DNA from: Hydrogenophaga palleronii_A
Lineage (GTDB): Bacteria > Pseudomonadota > Gammaproteobacteria > Burkholderiales > Burkholderiaceae_C
Length of the DNA: 64,000 nucleotides
Assembly: GCF_031457455.1 (NCBI RefSeq)
Contig: NZ_JAVDWU010000010.1
Coordinates: 1 to 64,000 of the forward strand
Direction of reading: 5' to 3'
Below the pieces are notes generated by a model. The model did not search any database, had not been told where the DNA came from, and saw only the letters and a program-made list of their open reading frames with translations. This document shows positions 62,078 to 64,000 of this stretch, one piece after another. The position numbers and the translations under genes are program-made. The first letter of the stretch is position 1; the number at the start of each line of letters is the position of its first letter.

Positions 62078-63118
62078 TTAAGCCGCCTGCACCGCAATCA
62101 CCCTGCGCACTGGCCGTTCAGGCCGTTCCGCCCGCGCCCGCAACTGCCCACAACCGCCTTCTACATCCTGCCCGGCAGAATGGCGCAGTTTGGTGAGGAT
62201 GCCCAGGCGGTGCAGGTGGCGGGCCATGGCGGCGGCGCGTTCCCAGCTGGGGCGGCGGTAGGGCAGGTCGTCGACCGTGTTGTAGGGGATCAGGTTGAGC
62301 ACCGCGTACTTGCCTTTGAGCAGCCGCTCGATGCCGGCGAGTTCGTCGTCACCGTCGTTGATGCCTTCGAGCAGCGTCCACTGGTATTGAATGGGATAGG
62401 CCGTGGTGCGGGCGTAGGCCTCGCCGGCTTGCACCAGTTCTTCGGGCGACATGCGGGGCGCACGAGGCAGCAGCTGCTCGCGCAGATCGGCACGGCTGGT
62501 GTGCAGTGACAGCGCCAGCGCCGGCTTCACCCGCCCCTGGGGCAAAGCCTCGAACACGCGCGGGTCGCCCACGGTGGAAAACACAAGGTTCTTGTGGCCG
62601 ATGTTGCCCAGCGTGCCCAGCAGGTCGATGGCTTCGAGCACGTTGTCCAGGTTGTGAGCGGGTTCGCCCATGCCCATGAACACCACCTTTTTCACCGGGC
62701 GCAGCGTGCGCGCCAGCGCCACCTGGGCCACGATCTCCGCGCTGCCCACCTGGCGCACCAGGCCGCTTTGTCCTGTCATGCAGAACACACAACCCACCGC
62801 GCAACCCACCTGGGTGGACACGCACAGCCCGCCGCGCGGCAGCAGCACGGTCTCCACCATCTGGCCGTCGGCCAAGGCCACCAGCAGGCGCGCGGAGCCG
62901 TCGTCGCCGGGGTGCTGGGATTGCAGGCGTGCCAGGCCAGCCAGTTCATCGACCAGAGCGGGCAGTTCGTTGCGCAGCGCGGTGGGCATGAAGGCTTCCA
63001 GCGCTCGACGGCCCTTGTCTTGCGGCTGGGCCTGCGACCACAGCCGCAGCACCCGCTGCTCGTGGCCGGGTTTGGCGCCGAGGGATCGCAGGCGTTCGCG
63101 GAGGGATTCGATGCGCAT
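62078..63118 (-). CDS. RlmN-like radical SAM rRNA methyltransferase
   Basis: This 346-residue enzyme has the radical-SAM CxxxCxxC (Cys106, 110, 113 in GCAVGCVFCMTG), FMGMGEPAHNLDNV and LSLHTSRADLREQLLP, and the late methyl-transfer Cys in RHSAGQDVEGGCGQL. These are RlmN/Cfr features for C2 methylation of adenosine in 23S rRNA (and tRNA). It is somewhat divergent from housekeeping RlmN (short N-terminal domain), so it may be a second copy. It stands alone. Confidence 0.85.
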   Translation of the reverse strand: MRIESLRERLRSLGAKPGHEQRVLRLWSQAQPQDKGRRALEAFMPTALRNELPALVDELAGLARLQSQHPGDDGSARLLVALADGQMVETVLLPRGGLCVSTQVGCAVGCVFCMTGQSGLVRQVGSAEIVAQVALARTLRPVKKVVFMGMGEPAHNLDNVLEAIDLLGTLGNIGHKNLVFSTVGDPRVFEALPQGRVKPALALSLHTSRADLREQLLPRAPRMSPEELVQAGEAYARTTAYPIQYQWTLLEGINDGDDELAGIERLLKGKYAVLNLIPYNTVDDLPYRRPSWERAAAMARHLHRLGILTKLRHSAGQDVEGGCGQLRARAERPERPVRRVIAVQAA

Positions 63119-63184
63119 GTCTAGCAGGTTCTGAAGGGTCGAAACCCCGATTAGGACACAGGGCCAGCCCGCGCGCTGGCGGTT

Positions 63185-63364
63185 TCACCCTGCCTGGAAG
63201 AACCGCAGCACCGGCCCCAATGCAGCCAGGGCCGCGTAGCAGCCCACGATCTGCCAGTACATCGCGGGCGTTTCGTCCCGGTCGTAAACCCGCCGGAAAT
63301 ATGCCTTGCCTGTGAGCAGCGAAAGCAGAAACGCCACCGAAAACACCACGCCGAACCAATCCAT
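63185..63364 (-). CDS. 59-residue membrane protein
   Basis: AGGAGGAG precedes ATG 63364. The product starts MDWFGVVFSVAFLLSLLTG (one helix), then a charged FRRVYDRDETPAMYW, then a second hydrophobic helix (IVGCYAALAALGPVLRFF). It is a two-helix small inner-membrane protein between the RlmN-like gene and the pirin gene. Family not recognised. Confidence 0.65.
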   Translation of the reverse strand: MDWFGVVFSVAFLLSLLTGKAYFRRVYDRDETPAMYWQIVGCYAALAALGPVLRFFQAG

Positions 63365-63503
63365 TCACGCTCCTCCTGGGCGCAGTATCGGGCAGCCGCT
63401 GCAGGCAAACAAGCCATGCGCAACGCCCTTGTGCTTGTGCGGCCATGCCCATGCCGTGAGAATGTTCCCATCGTCCCACCTTCGATCAACACAAGGAGCC
63501 CCC

Positions 63504-64000
63504 ATGCTGGAAATGGTGATCACCGCCCGCCCCGCCGACCTTGGCCACGGCCTCACCGTAAAGCGCGTGCTGCCGTATGCAAAACGCCGCATGGTGGGGC
63601 CGTGGATCTTCGTGGACCACGCCGGCCCGGTCACCATGGCACCGGAAGACACCAGCGCCGCCGACGTGCGCCCGCACCCGCACATCGGCCTGTCCACCGT
63701 GAGCTATTTGCTCAGCGGCCAGGTGATGCACCGCGACAGTCTGGGCATGAAGCAATCCATTGTTCCGGGCGACGTGAACTGGATGACGGCTGGGCGCGGC
63801 ATCTCGCATTCCGAACGCTTCAGCCACCCGGAGTCGTTCGCGGGCGGCGGGCTTGAATTGATGCAGCTGTGGGTGGCCCTGCCCGAAGCCGACGAAGAAA
63901 CCGACCCCGCCTTCACCCACTACCCCGCCGCCGACCTGCCGGTGCAGGAAGCCGATGGCGTGTGGATGCGCCTGATCGCCGGCAGCGCCTACGGCATGAC
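63504..64000 (+). CDS. Pirin family protein (partial, runs off the window)
   Basis: AAGGAG lies 6 bases before ATG 63504. About 165 residues are seen. The cupin metal motif is present: RPHPHIGLSTVSYLLSG with HPHIG, then GRGISHSE. Pirins are Fe-binding, sometimes quercetinase-like. The 3' end is beyond 64000. Confidence 0.88.
   Translation, partial: MLEMVITARPADLGHGLTVKRVLPYAKRRMVGPWIFVDHAGPVTMAPEDTSAADVRPHPHIGLSTVSYLLSGQVMHRDSLGMKQSIVPGDVNWMTAGRGISHSERFSHPESFAGGGLELMQLWVALPEADEETDPAFTHYPAADLPVQEADGVWMRLIAGSAYGM

Overview
The window is GC-rich, gene-dense chromosomal DNA of a betaproteobacterium. I infer Burkholderiales, family Comamonadaceae, possibly close to Hydrogenophaga, from protein character (FmdA/AmiE next to UrtABCDE, tandem PII genes, a MetH lacking its homocysteine domain behind an SAH riboswitch) and from an intergenic repeat style I associate with comamonads. 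No rRNA, tRNA, CRISPR array or intact insertion sequence was seen.

Layout. 1-10.9 kb: single housekeeping and regulatory genes (receiver-like protein, glutathione peroxidase, acyltransferase, LytTR regulator, Lrp/EamA divergent pair), then a minus-strand glcE-glcF-lrgA-lrgB operon in which an LrgAB membrane pair is translationally coupled to glycolate oxidase subunits. 11-14 kb: amtB and two almost identical PII genes, each with a sigma-54-like promoter; then comM and an aldehyde dehydrogenase. 17-19 kb: small envelope proteins and a long palindrome that contains the stop codons of two convergent genes. 19.4-30.4 kb: an eight-gene minus-strand operon encoding a DUF2170 protein, PspA/IM30, a small possible RHH protein, a YqiJ-like OB-fold membrane protein, a YqiK-like flotillin, a zf-TFIIB protein, a 1750-residue AAA+ ATPase and a single-HKD phospholipase D-like protein. 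Its sigma-70 promoter is overlapped by a 27-bp palindromic operator. 30.5-33.4 kb: metH with its SAH riboswitch.

33.4-48.2 kb: a nitrogen-scavenging locus. On the minus strand are urtABCDE, fmdA, fmdB, amiE, and a NorQ/NorD-like MoxR-VWA pair. Divergent from urtA are an NCS1-permease/histidine-kinase/receiver fusion and a LuxR-type response regulator. Amides or urea would be imported by Urt and hydrolysed by FmdA and AmiE, and the ammonia would feed the AmtB/PII system; the fusion kinase is the likely sensor.

48.3-59.3 kb: a YtpQ-like membrane protein, a GAF-AAA+-Fis sigma-54 activator, and a rhodanese / OsmC / acyl-CoA-dehydrogenase-like / rubredoxin-reductase operon with a consensus-quality sigma-54 promoter and an upstream inverted repeat. 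Between activator and operon lies a more AT-rich two-gene accessory module (ParA/MinD-like ATPase plus a 440-residue unknown protein) headed by seven copies of a 9-bp tandem repeat. 59.4-64 kb: Fic protein with duplicated operator-like sites, a two-HKD phospholipase D, an RlmN-like radical SAM enzyme, a 59-residue membrane protein and the start of a pirin gene.
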